Part shown: positions 43,013 to 52,534 of the stretch, in pieces
Position numbering within the stretch: the stretch's first letter is position 1
How the letters are laid out: every line of letters begins with the position of its first letter
From: Oscillospiraceae bacterium
Lineage (GTDB): Bacteria; Bacillota; Clostridia; Oscillospirales; Oscillospiraceae
Length of the DNA stretch: 54,602 bases
Direction: 5' to 3'
Assembly: GCA_018385135.1 (NCBI GenBank)
Contig: JAHAWY010000016.1
Coordinates: 1 to 54,602, forward strand
Made by a program: the position numbers and the translations under genes
Notes under the pieces: model-generated
What the model was told of the DNA's origin: nothing
Database searches by the model: none
Seen by the model: only the letters and a program-made list of their open reading frames with translations

Positions 43013-43849
43013 ATGACATATTTAATGGCGATTATTCTCGGTTTGGTGCAGGGTGTTGCGGAGTTTCTTCCCATCTCCAGCTCGGGTCATCTTTCCGTGC
43101 TTCAAAGCTTTTTTGGTCTTAAAAACCCCGAGGAGGGAAATCTCCTCTTTGATGTTCTTCTGCATTTGGCAACGCTTGTCGCGGTATGTATCGTTTACTG
43201 GCGTGATATAGCGGACATGATCAAAGAGGTTATAGGCTTTTTCCGCGATGCGAGCCACCCTAAGCCTGATGAGGGCGCGCCAAAGCCCGCTCGCCGTCTG
43301 GTCCTTATGATAATAGTCGGCACGCTGCCGCTTTTTCTGATTTTGCCTTTTAACGGCTATATTGAAAAGCTCACCTACAACACCTATTTTATAGGCGCTG
43401 CTTTTATCTTTACCGGCATAATGCTCTTTATTGCCGACAGAATGCAAAACGGAAAAAAGAATGCCGGAACAATGACCCTTGGCAACGCGCTTACAATCGG
43501 CGTGTGTCAAGCGATAGCAACGCTGCCCGGAGTGTCGCGCTCCGGTGCTACGATAACCGCCGGCATGACCGTTGGTCTCGAACGCAGCTTCGCAGTTAAG
43601 TATTCCTTTTTGCTGTCGCTGCCTGCGATTTTGGGCGCGAACATACTTAGCCTTGCGGATGCGGTCAGCGAGGGCGTTGATTCGTCTCTTATCCCGATGT
43701 ACTTAGTAGGTATGGTGGTGGCGGGTGTTTCCGGCTATTTCGCCATAGGACTGGTAAAAATGCTCTCTCAGAAGGGAAAGTTCGGCAAGTTTTGCTATTA
43801 CTGCTTTTTCGCCGGCATAACAACGCTGGTGCTTTCCGTTGTCCTTTGA
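43013..43849 (+). CDS. uppP: Undecaprenyl-diphosphate phosphatase
   Basis: The 278-residue membrane enzyme recycles undecaprenyl pyrophosphate for wall synthesis; loss or excess affects bacitracin sensitivity. Both signatures are present: QGVAEFLPISSSGHL (near residues 13-27) and GVSRSGATITAGMT (about 172-185). A short Pro-rich cytoplasmic loop (HPKPDEGAPKPARR) is the only addition. GGAGG precedes the ATG. It lies 28 bp after the exonuclease gene and 20 bp before ftsK. Confidence 0.97.
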   Translation: MTYLMAIILGLVQGVAEFLPISSSGHLSVLQSFFGLKNPEEGNLLFDVLLHLATLVAVCIVYWRDIADMIKEVIGFFRDASHPKPDEGAPKPARRLVLMIIVGTLPLFLILPFNGYIEKLTYNTYFIGAAFIFTGIMLFIADRMQNGKKNAGTMTLGNALTIGVCQAIATLPGVSRSGATITAGMTVGLERSFAVKYSFLLSLPAILGANILSLADAVSEGVDSSLIPMYLVGMVVAGVSGYFAIGLVKMLSQKGKFGKFCYYCFFAGITTLVLSVVL

Positions 43850-43869
43850 TTTGATATGGAGTGACGATT

Positions 43870-46551
43870 ATGGCTCAGACAAAACAGGCGGCAAAAAAGC
43901 CTGCCTCAAAAACCGCTGCCAAAACCACAAAGACAAGAAAAAAATCACCGCCGCCCCCGCCGCCGAAAAGCCCGATGCCCAGAGTTGTGGGAACAGTTCT
44001 TTGCTTTTTCTTCGGCATATTCGGCATCATCGGCTTTTTCGATGTTGACGCATGGCTGATTACATACTTTTGCGGCTTTGTTAAGGGCATTATCGGCTGG
44101 GGATATTATGTTTTCCCGGCGGCGCTTTTCATCTGTGCTTGGGTGCTGGGCTTCAGCCGCGATGTAAAGCCCGCGTTCAGAGTCAGTTGCGCTTTGCTTG
44201 CGCCCGTTTTCCTCGGCGCTGTGTATCATCTGTTCTCCTATGGAGCTGACTGGGAGCTTTCAAAAGCGATTTTTAAGCAGCTTTACACTTCGGGCATGGA
44301 AATGACCACAGGCGGCGTTGTTTCAGGCATTTTGGCACTCCTTTTAAAGCCTGCTGTCAGCATTTACGGCGCTTTGCCCGTATTTGCAATCGGCTTCATT
44401 TTCTTCGCCATGAACAGCCTTGGCTATTCCGTCCCAAGACTTATTGAGATTTACAGGGAAAAAAGAGCCGTTTCCGCGCAAAGAGCGGAGTATTATGCCG
44501 CGCAGCGTCAAAACGAGTACAAGGCTCAGCGTAAAAGAGAGCCTGTTTTCAAAGCTCCCGCGCCCGAGCCGCCCGTGCTTACCGCTAACGGCAGGCGGCG
44601 CAGGGTCATAGATATCCCCGTTGACGAGGTGCAGCAGGAAAAAGAGGAATATGTCCCTGAAAAGTCAGGCTTTTTTAACACCAAGCCGCGCGTTAAAACG
44701 CCCGACCAGCTTCTTGCGGAAAGCCATGCACCCGAAACGGCGGAGATTGCTTCGGCAAAGCGCTTGACTAAGGCTGCCATGCCGACTGATAATATCCAGC
44801 CCCTCTCCGTTGAGGAGGCTGCCGTTGTTGCGGGCATTGCGGACACGGTAACGGCGGAAATATCTTCCGCATCGTCAAAATACGCAAATGAGTCCTCTTC
44901 TAACACCGCAACTGCCGCAAGCAAGAAAATAAGCCGCGAGGAGGTCGAGGCGGAGACACAGGAGATCGCCAAGACAATTGAAAAATCCCTTGAGGATACC
45001 TCTAACGAATATGAATACCCGCCAATTACACTCTTGAAAAGCGGCAGCGGCAGCGCCGTTGACGGACGGGAGGAGATCGCCCTCAACCGTGACAGGCTTG
45101 AGAGTACCATACGCAGCTTCGGCGTGAGCGCCTCTATTACAGGCGTAACACGCGGTCCAACGGTGACGCGCTACGACCTTGAGCTTGAGCAAGGCGTAAA
45201 GCTTGCAAAGCTGACAAACCTTGCGGGAGACTTGGCGCTGAGCTTGGGCGTTGCCAGCGTCCGTATTGCGCCCATACCCGACAAAATCTCCACCGTCGGC
45301 GTTGAAGTGCCGAATAAAATAGTAAGCACCGTTCTTCTTCGGGATATAATAGACTCTCCGCCGTTCAAAGCCGCGCAGTCAAAGCTCAGCTTCGCCATAG
45401 GCAAGGACATTGGCGGCAACGCGATTGTCGGCAATATCTCAAAGCTTCCGCATCTGCTTATTGCGGGTACTACCGGCTCCGGCAAATCCGTTTGCATGAA
45501 CTCGCTCATTTTAAGCCTTTTGTTTAAGTCCACTCCCGAGGAGGTAAGGCTTATTATGATTGACCCGAAGATGGTAGAGCTTGGCATTTATAACGGCATC
45601 CCGCATCTGTTTGTCCCCGTCGTTACCGACCCGAAGAAGGCGGCGGGTGCTCTGCAATGGGCTGTTGTTGAAATGCTCAAGCGGTATAGACTCTTTTCCG
45701 AGGTCGGCGTGCGCGACCTGGCCGGATACAATGCGCACCAGAAATCTATTGGCGAGCAGACGATGCCGCGCGTTGTCATCGTTATCGACGAGCTGGCGGA
45801 TCTGATGCTCGTCGCCGCCAAGGAGGTTGAAGAAAGCATATGCCGCGTTGCTCAGATGGGACGAGCCTCAGGTATGCACCTTGTAATTGCAACGCAGCGC
45901 CCCTCGGCGGATGTTATTACGGGGCTTATGAAAGCCAATATCCCAAGCCGTATTGCCTTTGCCGTCTCCTCCGCAATGGAAAGCCGCATCATCCTCGACA
46001 ACTCCGGTGCTGAGAAGCTTATCGGCGCGGGCGATATGCTTTATGCCCCTCTCGGTGCGGGCAAGCCCATGCGAGTGCAGGGCGCTTATGTATCCGATGA
46101 GGAGCGCGAGCAGGTTATCAACTTCGTCAAGGAGGGCGCGGAGGTCGAATACAGCGAGGACATTCTTGCCCAGATTGAAAAGGCGGCGGAGGCAAAGAGC
46201 GCTCCCTCGGATAACGGCAAAAATGAGCCGCAGGAGGACTCCGGCTCTGAGTACGATCCTTTGCTGCCGCAGGCTGTTGACGTGATTTTTGAAACACAGC
46301 AGGCATCGGTTTCAATGCTCCAGCGCCGCTTGAGACTGGGGTATTCGCGCGCAGCGCGCATCGTTGACCAGATGGAGGAGATAGGCGTTGTAGGTCCCTT
46401 TGAAGGCTCAAAGCCCAGACAGATAATGATAACCAAGCAGCAATGGCAGGAAATGCAGACCGTGCAGGGTACTGCGCCGGTTGAAAAGCTCACTGATGAG
46501 GTAAGCTTTTCCGAGTTTGAGGATGCCCCCGCCGAAAGCTGGAAGGATTAG
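43870..46551 (+). CDS. ftsK: DNA translocase FtsK/SpoIIIE
   Basis: The 893-residue protein has a basic, Lys/Pro-rich N-terminus, about four membrane helices (roughly 40-190), a variable linker, and an ATP-driven motor with Walker A GTTGSGKS (near 535) and Walker B VVIVIDELADLMLV. A C-terminal winged-helix gamma domain (SVSMLQRRLRLGYSRAARI) reads DNA polarity motifs. It pumps DNA across the division or sporulation septum and activates XerD at dif. The ATG at 43870 has GGAGTG upstream, and an in-frame GTG within that site is rejected. Confidence 0.97.
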   Translation: MAQTKQAAKKPASKTAAKTTKTRKKSPPPPPPKSPMPRVVGTVLCFFFGIFGIIGFFDVDAWLITYFCGFVKGIIGWGYYVFPAALFICAWVLGFSRDVKPAFRVSCALLAPVFLGAVYHLFSYGADWELSKAIFKQLYTSGMEMTTGGVVSGILALLLKPAVSIYGALPVFAIGFIFFAMNSLGYSVPRLIEIYREKRAVSAQRAEYYAAQRQNEYKAQRKREPVFKAPAPEPPVLTANGRRRRVIDIPVDEVQQEKEEYVPEKSGFFNTKPRVKTPDQLLAESHAPETAEIASAKRLTKAAMPTDNIQPLSVEEAAVVAGIADTVTAEISSASSKYANESSSNTATAASKKISREEVEAETQEIAKTIEKSLEDTSNEYEYPPITLLKSGSGSAVDGREEIALNRDRLESTIRSFGVSASITGVTRGPTVTRYDLELEQGVKLAKLTNLAGDLALSLGVASVRIAPIPDKISTVGVEVPNKIVSTVLLRDIIDSPPFKAAQSKLSFAIGKDIGGNAIVGNISKLPHLLIAGTTGSGKSVCMNSLILSLLFKSTPEEVRLIMIDPKMVELGIYNGIPHLFVPVVTDPKKAAGALQWAVVEMLKRYRLFSEVGVRDLAGYNAHQKSIGEQTMPRVVIVIDELADLMLVAAKEVEESICRVAQMGRASGMHLVIATQRPSADVITGLMKANIPSRIAFAVSSAMESRIILDNSGAEKLIGAGDMLYAPLGAGKPMRVQGAYVSDEEREQVINFVKEGAEVEYSEDILAQIEKAAEAKSAPSDNGKNEPQEDSGSEYDPLLPQAVDVIFETQQASVSMLQRRLRLGYSRAARIVDQMEEIGVVGPFEGSKPRQIMITKQQWQEMQTVQGTAPVEKLTDEVSFSEFEDAPAESWKD

Positions 46552-46607
46552 CAAAAAGCGAAGTCGTCGGCACAAACCGATGGCTTCGTTTGCTCATGGA
46601 GGAAGCG

Positions 46608-47015
46608 ATGACAGATTATTTAAACACTAGGCTTGACGATGAGCGGCTGCATACTATGAGCGTTTTGGGGCTTGCCCATATTGGCGATTCAGTTTATGAG
46701 CTGCTTTGGCGCACATGGCTTTGCGCGCACGGGCGCACCACTTCCAAGGGGCTGCACCGCGAAACGGTCAGCCGCGTTTGCGCCGTTGCGCAGTCTAAGG
46801 CGGTGCGGTGCATTATGGAAAGCCTTTCGGAGGAGGAGCTTGCCGTATATAAGCGCGGGCGCAACGCTAAGGTGAACTCCGTGCCAAAGCACGCGGATAT
46901 CTCCGATTATCACGCCGCCACGGGTCTTGAAACGCTGTTTGGCTACTTATACCTAAAGGGCGAAACGGACAGAATAAACGAGCTGTTTGATATGATAGTT
47001 TCAAAGGAACAATAA
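46608..47015 (+). CDS. mrnC: Mini-ribonuclease III
   Basis: The 135-residue protein is a lone RNase III catalytic domain without a double-stranded RNA-binding domain. AHIGDSVYELLWR holds the catalytic Asp, and RGRNAKVNSVPKHADISDYHAATGLE is the conserved C-terminal half (about residues 85-110). MrnC trims 23S rRNA precursor ends in Firmicutes. GGAGG lies before the ATG at 46608. It sits between ftsK and rqcH and is probably co-transcribed. Confidence 0.95.
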   Translation: MTDYLNTRLDDERLHTMSVLGLAHIGDSVYELLWRTWLCAHGRTTSKGLHRETVSRVCAVAQSKAVRCIMESLSEEELAVYKRGRNAKVNSVPKHADISDYHAATGLETLFGYLYLKGETDRINELFDMIVSKEQ

Positions 47016-47030
47016 ACGAAAGGAGCAACC

Positions 47031-48791
47031 ATGCCGCTTGACGCGATAACAATAACCGCCCTCGCCGCGGAGCTTAGCACAGCGATAACGGGCGTTAAAA
47101 TCGACAAGGTGCAGCAGCCGGAAAGGGATACGATAGTGCTTTCCCTGCGCGGCAGCGGACAAAGCTCCAAGCTGCTTCTATCAGCGGGAACAGGCACGGC
47201 AAGAGTGCATATATCCACCGTGAGCTATGAAAACCCGCAGTCGCCGCCGATGTTTTGTATGCTGCTTCGCAAGCATCTTATAGGTGCGCGTATCGCAGGT
47301 ATCTCTCAGCCGGAGGGCGAGAGAATGCTCTGCTTTGAACTTGATGCTTTTGACGAAATGGGTGTTGAGGTAAAAAAACGTCTAATAATTGAAATGATGG
47401 GGCGAAATTCAAACATCATCCTTGTCGGCGAGGAGGGACACGTCATTGACTGCCTGCGCCGCGTAGACGGCGATATGAGCCGCGCACGTCAGGTAATGCC
47501 GGGTCTGATTTACCGTCTGCCGCCCAAGCAGGAGAAGCCGGATTTTCTTACAGCGACGGAAACAGAGCGCGCAGCTATGCTTGAGAATGCAGACGGTGAT
47601 ATGATGACGGATAAATGGCTCTTATCGTCTTTTTCGGGCATCTCGCCGCTTATCTGCCGCGAGCTTAGCTTCAGGGCTGCGAAGGACGTCTCCGTTCCGC
47701 TTTTCAAGCTCAGTGCCGAGGACAGAGCGCTGTTTTTGAAATGCCAGAGCGAGCTTGTCGAAAGAGTGCGTGAGGGCAGCTTTCAGCCTACGATGCTTTT
47801 TAAAGAGGGAAAGCCCTTTGACTTTTCGTTTATGCCCATCCTTCAATACGAGGGCGCTGTGGAGCAAGTGAGCTTTTCCGGCTTTTCTCCGCTGCTTGAG
47901 GAATACTATACCCGCCGTGCCAAGCGAGAGCATATGCAGCGCAAAGCTCACTCGCTCCATAAGCTGGTGAGTAGCGCTCATGAGCGCACTCTTCGTAAGC
48001 TCGCAGCCCGTCAGCAGGAGCTTCTGGCAACGGAGAACAGAGAGCAACTGAAGCTTTACGGAGAGCTGATAACCGCCAATATCTACAAAATGAAAAAAGG
48101 AGACCGCGTTCTTATCGCCGAAAACTATTATGAGCAGGGCAGTCCCGCTGTTGAAATTCCCCTCGATCCGCTGAAAACCCCGCAGCAGAACGCTGCGCGG
48201 TATTTCCGCGATTACAATAAGGCGAAAACGGCGGAGCAGTATCTCGGCGAGCTTATTGCTAAGGGAAAGACCGAGGAGGCGTATCTCTCCAGCGTTAAGG
48301 ACGCCATAGAGCGCGCTGAGAGTGAAAGGGAGCTTGCTGAAATCCGCAATGAGCTGATAAGCACCGGTTTTTTGAAAAAGCAAAAGGATACAAAGGCGGA
48401 GAAGATAAAGGAAACGCCTTTTTTGTGCTTCTATTCGTCATCGGGAATGCCGATATACGTCGGGCGCAACAATACGCAAAACGACCGACTCACCACCAAG
48501 ACCGCGCGCCGCTCTGACCTGTGGCTTCATGTGAAGGATGTTCATGGTAGCCATGTAATAATCTCCTGCGGCGGTGAGCAGCCGGACGAGCAGAGCATTT
48601 TTGAGGCTGCGACGCTCGCGGCGTATTTTTCTCAGGCTCGCGGCGGCGGAAAGGTATCTGTTGACTACACGCAGGTCTGCCACGTTAAAAAGCCTTCAGG
48701 CTCAATGCCGGGCATGGTGATTTATACCGACAGCAGAACGATAATCGTTGAGCCTGATGAAAAGCTGGTAGAGAGCCTTAAATCAAATTAA
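47031..48791 (+). CDS. rqcH: Ribosome quality-control protein RqcH (NFACT family, Rqc2 homologue)
   Basis: The 586-residue protein has an NFACT-N domain (start DAITITALAAELS; MFCMLLRKHLIGARI), a coiled-coil middle (about 300-430) and a C-terminal NFACT-R domain with GRNNTQNDRLTTKTA and DLWLHVKDVHGSHVII. RqcH binds stalled 50S subunits and adds C-terminal alanine tails. Older annotations call it a fibronectin-binding protein. It follows mrnC by 15 bp and ends at a terminator. Confidence 0.95.
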   Translation: MPLDAITITALAAELSTAITGVKIDKVQQPERDTIVLSLRGSGQSSKLLLSAGTGTARVHISTVSYENPQSPPMFCMLLRKHLIGARIAGISQPEGERMLCFELDAFDEMGVEVKKRLIIEMMGRNSNIILVGEEGHVIDCLRRVDGDMSRARQVMPGLIYRLPPKQEKPDFLTATETERAAMLENADGDMMTDKWLLSSFSGISPLICRELSFRAAKDVSVPLFKLSAEDRALFLKCQSELVERVREGSFQPTMLFKEGKPFDFSFMPILQYEGAVEQVSFSGFSPLLEEYYTRRAKREHMQRKAHSLHKLVSSAHERTLRKLAARQQELLATENREQLKLYGELITANIYKMKKGDRVLIAENYYEQGSPAVEIPLDPLKTPQQNAARYFRDYNKAKTAEQYLGELIAKGKTEEAYLSSVKDAIERAESERELAEIRNELISTGFLKKQKDTKAEKIKETPFLCFYSSSGMPIYVGRNNTQNDRLTTKTARRSDLWLHVKDVHGSHVIISCGGEQPDEQSIFEAATLAAYFSQARGGGKVSVDYTQVCHVKKPSGSMPGMVIYTDSRTIIVEPDEKLVESLKSN

Positions 48792-48806
48792 AGCACAAAG
48801 AATTTT

Positions 48807-48845
48807 AAAGGGCGCTGCCTTTCATGAGTGAAAGACAGCGCCTTT
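48807..48845. terminator. Bidirectional terminator after rqcH
   Basis: GGCGCTG pairs with CAGCGCC and CTTTC with GAAAG around an ATGAGT loop, with A-rich left and T-rich right flanks. It separates convergent rqcH and the SLH gene. Confidence 0.82.
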
Positions 48846-48897
48846 GTTTATCGTAGGGCTTTTATAAAGCCTTGGTTTTAATCTGCGTATTCGAGGT

Positions 48898-49806
48898 CTA
48901 GCGTTTATCGAGAATCTCCGCAGCCCCGCAAAGAAGCTTTGCACATTCTGCTCGCGTAAGCGCCTGACTGTCAACATAATCTGAAATGCGGCAAGCAGAG
49001 AGGTTTGCACATGCCTGTACAGCCCATGCGGGTACTTCAATGCTGTCATATTTTGGTGTTACATTTGTCAGGCTCATGGAGCTGTTGAGCATTACCGCGG
49101 CTTCAGGATAGCTGATGGAGTTATCCCCGTTAAAAACTGCGATTTTGTGTCCTTCGCTGTAACCGCTGATCACTCCCGACAGCAGCGCTGTGGAAACATA
49201 GGGCTTGAGATAGTCGGGAATGCTTTCGTCGTCGGCAAAGCCGGTGGTGATGACACCGTTGAGAACATCGGCGTCAACAAGCTTCATGCACATGGCAAGG
49301 AACTCTCCGCGCGTGACGGGCGTGTTGGGATTAAAAACATATTTGCCGCCTACCTGCTCGCCTACAAAAATACCCCTCTCTGCCAGCACAGTTGCCGCAT
49401 AGTGTGCACCGTTTCCGTTCATGTCCGAATAGCTTACCGCGCAGGTCTGCTTGAGGAGCTTAATGATAACTGTTGCCTCGCCTGATGCCCTTCCGTCGCC
49501 GTCATACGCCTTGTAGCCGAAATAATCCTTGCCCTCTTTACCCTGTCCGGGAGTGTAGATAAAAGAGCCGTCGTCAAGCAGAGTGATTTCGCCCTTGCTC
49601 GGCGGCGTAGTGATTTCAAAGCTCAGCTCGCTGCCGGAGGGGGAGCTTGCTTTCAGCTTTCCCTCCACTGCCGTTTCACGATAGGTGGATATCTCCAGGT
49701 TTTCTGCAATAGGCGCGCTCTGCTCCGCTGCGTTAACCCATACGGCGCTGAAAACGAGAATAAGAGCCAAAGAAAGTGAAATAATGCCCGCTGCTTTATA
49801 CTTCAT
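48898..49806 (-). CDS. Surface protein with an Ig-like domain and three SLH modules
   Basis: The 302-residue protein has a signal peptide (about 1-27), a cadherin/Ig-like beta domain (33-117; ITLLDDGSFIYTPGQGKEGKDYFGY), and three SLH-like modules (about 125-175, 187-243, 255-300; FNPNTPVTRGEFLAM). SLH modules anchor to wall polymers. The beta domain is of the type that fills tandem adhesin repeats, here as one copy. The ATG at 49806 has GGAGG 9 nt before it. Function is unknown; a structural or cell-envelope role is likely. Confidence 0.83.
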   Translation of the reverse strand: MKYKAAGIISLSLALILVFSAVWVNAAEQSAPIAENLEISTYRETAVEGKLKASSPSGSELSFEITTPPSKGEITLLDDGSFIYTPGQGKEGKDYFGYKAYDGDGRASGEATVIIKLLKQTCAVSYSDMNGNGAHYAATVLAERGIFVGEQVGGKYVFNPNTPVTRGEFLAMCMKLVDADVLNGVITTGFADDESIPDYLKPYVSTALLSGVISGYSEGHKIAVFNGDNSISYPEAAVMLNSSMSLTNVTPKYDSIEVPAWAVQACANLSACRISDYVDSQALTRAECAKLLCGAAEILDKR

Positions 49807-49847
49807 AAATGTGTACCTCCGTGATGATTTGCCCGCAAGTGCGGTCA

Positions 49848-49875
49848 AGCATATTGTGGACAGAGAGCAGGTCAA
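49848..49875 (-). promoter_or_regulatory. Promoter of the Ig/SLH gene
   Basis: Minus-strand TTGACC (49870-49875) and TATGCT (49848-49853) are 16 bp apart, directly after the terminator of the upstream gene. Confidence 0.6.
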
Positions 49876-49882
49876 TTATTCC

Positions 49883-49915
49883 AAAAAAACTCAAGCCGCA
49901 CATTATGGCGGCTTG
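49883..49915 (-). terminator. Terminator after the Cys-rich gene
   Basis: CAAGCCGC and GCGGCTTG form a perfect 8-bp stem with an 8-nt loop. On the minus strand AGTTTTTTT follows. Confidence 0.88.
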
Positions 49916-49950
49916 AAACTCTTTTACAGAGGCTTATAGGTATTCTGCTT

Positions 49951-50742
49951 TTAACAGATTCCCGATGTACATCTATCCGGGCTTTCCTTCGGCGGGTAAA
50001 AGTCGCTGATGGGGAAGGGAATGTGATTGAACAGTGTGCAGGGATCTTCCTCTCCGCCGCCGGCGCACTCTTTGCAGGGAATGCAGTAATCATACATGGG
50101 AATGAGAAGCTGGGTGCTGCGCTCCAGTCTGATGATGGAGAACTGACCGAGCGTTACATAAAGCTGTTTTCCGACGCGGCTGGTGATGATCTGGTCATTG
50201 AAGCACGCGGAGATCTCCGAAGGTATCTCGCGGGACTCAAAATCCAACTCGTCGGATACACTGCAGTCAACGATTTTCATGGACAGCACCAGTGGGTCTA
50301 CTGCTTCCACGACAGCCGTCGGCAGATTGCCGTGCGCCTTTTCGCTGTACCGGCGGTTTTTCGAGGTGAATACCTTGGAGCTTCCCTCGCTGCCGTAGAG
50401 AATGACGCGTTTGTCAAAGATGGCAAGACCCGTTACGATCTGCTCGCCGGGGAACGCCTCGCCCGTGACTTTGTAGAAATAGGTAACGTCTACTGTGTAG
50501 CAGCCTCTGTTAAAGCTGATGTCCTCGACCCGAACGTCCGCGAAAAGAAGCTTTGCCGAACGCGGTCTTATGCTGAACGCCGAGTCTATTATCGCCTGTG
50601 AGCAGCGCAAGGGGTAGACCCGAAGATCCTCTATGCAGTCTTTGTCTTTGCAGGAGTCGAACACCTTGCTCGTGTGTATGCATACCGCCTCGCGGAAGCC
50701 ATCCTGCTCTATTGCCGCCGCGGTATTGTTTTTTTCTGCCAT
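49951..50742 (-). CDS. Cys-rich protein of unknown function
   Basis: I do not recognise a named family with confidence. The 263-residue protein has 13 cysteines. The N-terminal block is C21-x9-C31-x4-C36 (CIHTSKVFDSCKDKDC), the C-terminal cluster is C220, C223, C226 and C235, and C258 and C263 end the protein. The middle (about 48-215) is beta-rich in appearance. There is no signal peptide or membrane helix. It is a single-gene unit with GGAGG before the ATG and a strong terminator after. Cysteine spacing suggests metal binding or disulfide cross-linking, as in spore coat proteins, but this is speculation. Confidence 0.75.
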   Translation of the reverse strand: MAEKNNTAAAIEQDGFREAVCIHTSKVFDSCKDKDCIEDLRVYPLRCSQAIIDSAFSIRPRSAKLLFADVRVEDISFNRGCYTVDVTYFYKVTGEAFPGEQIVTGLAIFDKRVILYGSEGSSKVFTSKNRRYSEKAHGNLPTAVVEAVDPLVLSMKIVDCSVSDELDFESREIPSEISACFNDQIITSRVGKQLYVTLGQFSIIRLERSTQLLIPMYDYCIPCKECAGGGEEDPCTLFNHIPFPISDFYPPKESPDRCTSGIC

Positions 50743-50820
50743 TATTATGCCTCCTACCAGAAGATTTGAAGTTCTTCGTTACAGTCTATGCTGACAAAGT
50801 ACATTTGTGATAACATAGGT

Positions 50821-50849
50821 TTGACGTATTGCCAAAAACATAATATAAT
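50821..50849 (+). promoter_or_regulatory. Promoter of the DUF4364 gene and asnA
   Basis: TTGACG (50821-50826) and TATAAT (50844-50849) are 17 bp apart, one base from consensus, about 45 bp before the start. Confidence 0.88.
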
Positions 50850-50893
50850 CTTTCTTAAATTAGGCAAAAGCAGTGCGATCAGGAGGTGGATGT

Positions 50894-51415
50894 ATGGACA
50901 GGCTGGGATTTATTCATGAAAAGTTTGATATAAAAATCCTCATTCTCTTTGTTTTGCGGCGGCTGCCGGCTCCTGTCAGCTTTGAGGAGCTTTCTGAGCT
51001 GGTTCTTATAGACGACGGCTTTGACTACTTTGACTATACCCAATGCCTTTCTGAGCTTGAGCAGACCGGTCACGTTGAAAAGACCGGCGAGGGCTACAAG
51101 GCAACAGCGCTCGGCTGCAATCACGGTGAGGCTGTTGAAACCGGCATACCCTATTCCGTCCGAAGCAAGGCAGAGACAAAGGCAAAGCCCGTTATCGCGC
51201 GCATGAAGCGCGACGCGCTCATCGGCACAACGCATGAGCCGCTTCGCAAGGGTGGCTTTTCTGTAAAGCTCTCACTTTCCGACGACATGGGAAAGCTCAT
51301 AACCCTTTCTATGCTTGCGCCCGACGAGGAGAAAGCAATAATTATGGAGAAAAGCTTCCGCGCCGAGGCAGAGGATATCTACATGAAGATTATCCAAATG
51401 CTCCTGCCGGAATAA
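50894..51415 (+). CDS. DUF4364-family protein with a winged-helix N-terminus
   Basis: The 173-residue protein has a winged-helix-like N-terminus (IKILILFVLRRLPAPVSFEELSELV, residues 13-37) and a C-terminal beta domain (SVKLSLSDDMGKLITLSML). This matches DUF4364, widespread in Clostridia, of unknown function but plausibly a regulator. AGGAGGTGG precedes the ATG at 50894. It lies 30 bp before asnA and shares its transcript. Confidence 0.85.
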   Translation: MDRLGFIHEKFDIKILILFVLRRLPAPVSFEELSELVLIDDGFDYFDYTQCLSELEQTGHVEKTGEGYKATALGCNHGEAVETGIPYSVRSKAETKAKPVIARMKRDALIGTTHEPLRKGGFSVKLSLSDDMGKLITLSMLAPDEEKAIIMEKSFRAEAEDIYMKIIQMLLPE

Positions 51416-51445
51416 TTGCAGTAATAAACGGAAGGAAAGCACACA

Positions 51446-52456
51446 ATGAATACTGTCATCCCGCAAGGCTACAAAAGCGTTCTAGGAATTTACGACACAC
51501 AAAAGGCAATCAGTTTGCTAAAGCGCATTTTCGCCGACCAGCTCGCCGGTGCGCTTGGGCTTTATCGCGTATCGGCACCCTTGTTCGTGCCGGAAAAATC
51601 CGGTCTTAACGACGACCTTAACGGCGTTGAGCGCCCTGTCGCCTTTGATATCGCAAACACCGACACCGTCGGTCAGGTCGTGCAGTCACTCGCAAAATGG
51701 AAGCGCCTTGCGCTAAAGCGCTATGATTTCTACCCCGGCAAGGGTATCTACACCGATATGAACGCTATTCGCAGGGATGAGGAGCTGGATAACCTCCACT
51801 CAATATATGTCGATCAGTGGGACTGGGAAAAGGTCATCGAGAGGAAGGACAGAACAACTGACTATTTAAAGTCCGCCGTTACTGCCATAGTAGGTGCCAT
51901 ATGTGACACTCAGGACACGATGCAGTCTATTTATCCGCAGCTTGCCCTTGGAGGAAAGCTTGAGCGCTCCGTCAGCTTTATCACCGCGCAGGAGCTTGAG
52001 GATATGTATCCGAAGCTTTCACCCAAGCAGCGCGAGAACGCATATGCCAAGGAGCATAAAACTGTTTTCATTATGGGCATCGGCGGTGAGCTTCGCTCCG
52101 GTAAGCGCCATGACGGACGCGCTCCGGACTATGACGATTGGAGTCTCAACGGTGATATCCTGTTTTGGTACGAGCCTTTGGGTATGGCGATGGAGATCTC
52201 CTCAATGGGCATCCGCGTCGATCCCGAAGCGCTTGACAGGCAGCTCAGCATTTCCGGCTGCGATAATCGGCGTGAGCTGATGTATCATAAAATGCTGCTA
52301 AACGGCGAGCTTCCGCTTACCATCGGCGGCGGTATAGGGCAGTCGCGGCTTTCAATGCTGCTGCTTAACAAGGTCCATGTCGGAGAGGTTCAAGCCTCTA
52401 TTTGGGATGAGCAGACCATTACTGCCTGCGCCGATGCCGGCGTTATGCTTCTGTAA
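51446..52456 (+). CDS. asnA: Aspartate-ammonia ligase (asparagine synthetase A)
   Basis: The 336-residue enzyme makes asparagine from aspartate, ammonia and ATP. It has the class II tRNA-synthetase-like fold, with FDIANTDTVGQVVQSLAKWKR, YTDMNAIRRDEELDNLHSIYVDQWDWE (residues 106-132) and the C-terminal GGGIGQSRLSMLLL. Length is standard. GGAAGG precedes the ATG. No T-box is seen in the short gap from the DUF4364 gene. Confidence 0.97.
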   Translation: MNTVIPQGYKSVLGIYDTQKAISLLKRIFADQLAGALGLYRVSAPLFVPEKSGLNDDLNGVERPVAFDIANTDTVGQVVQSLAKWKRLALKRYDFYPGKGIYTDMNAIRRDEELDNLHSIYVDQWDWEKVIERKDRTTDYLKSAVTAIVGAICDTQDTMQSIYPQLALGGKLERSVSFITAQELEDMYPKLSPKQRENAYAKEHKTVFIMGIGGELRSGKRHDGRAPDYDDWSLNGDILFWYEPLGMAMEISSMGIRVDPEALDRQLSISGCDNRRELMYHKMLLNGELPLTIGGGIGQSRLSMLLLNKVHVGEVQASIWDEQTITACADAGVMLL

Positions 52457-52472
52457 AACGTGAAACACAAAT

Positions 52473-52507
52473 AAACAGCGCCATTTCAGTTTGAAATGAC
52501 GCTGTTT
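52473..52507. terminator. Bidirectional terminator between asnA and the DUF3048 gene
   Basis: AAACAGCGCCATTTCA and TGAAATGACGCTGTTT pair over 16 positions with one mismatch, with a 3-nt loop and A/T-rich flanks on both sides. Confidence 0.9.
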
Positions 52508-52534
52508 TACTATTTTTTCTTCAAGCTTTAATGC

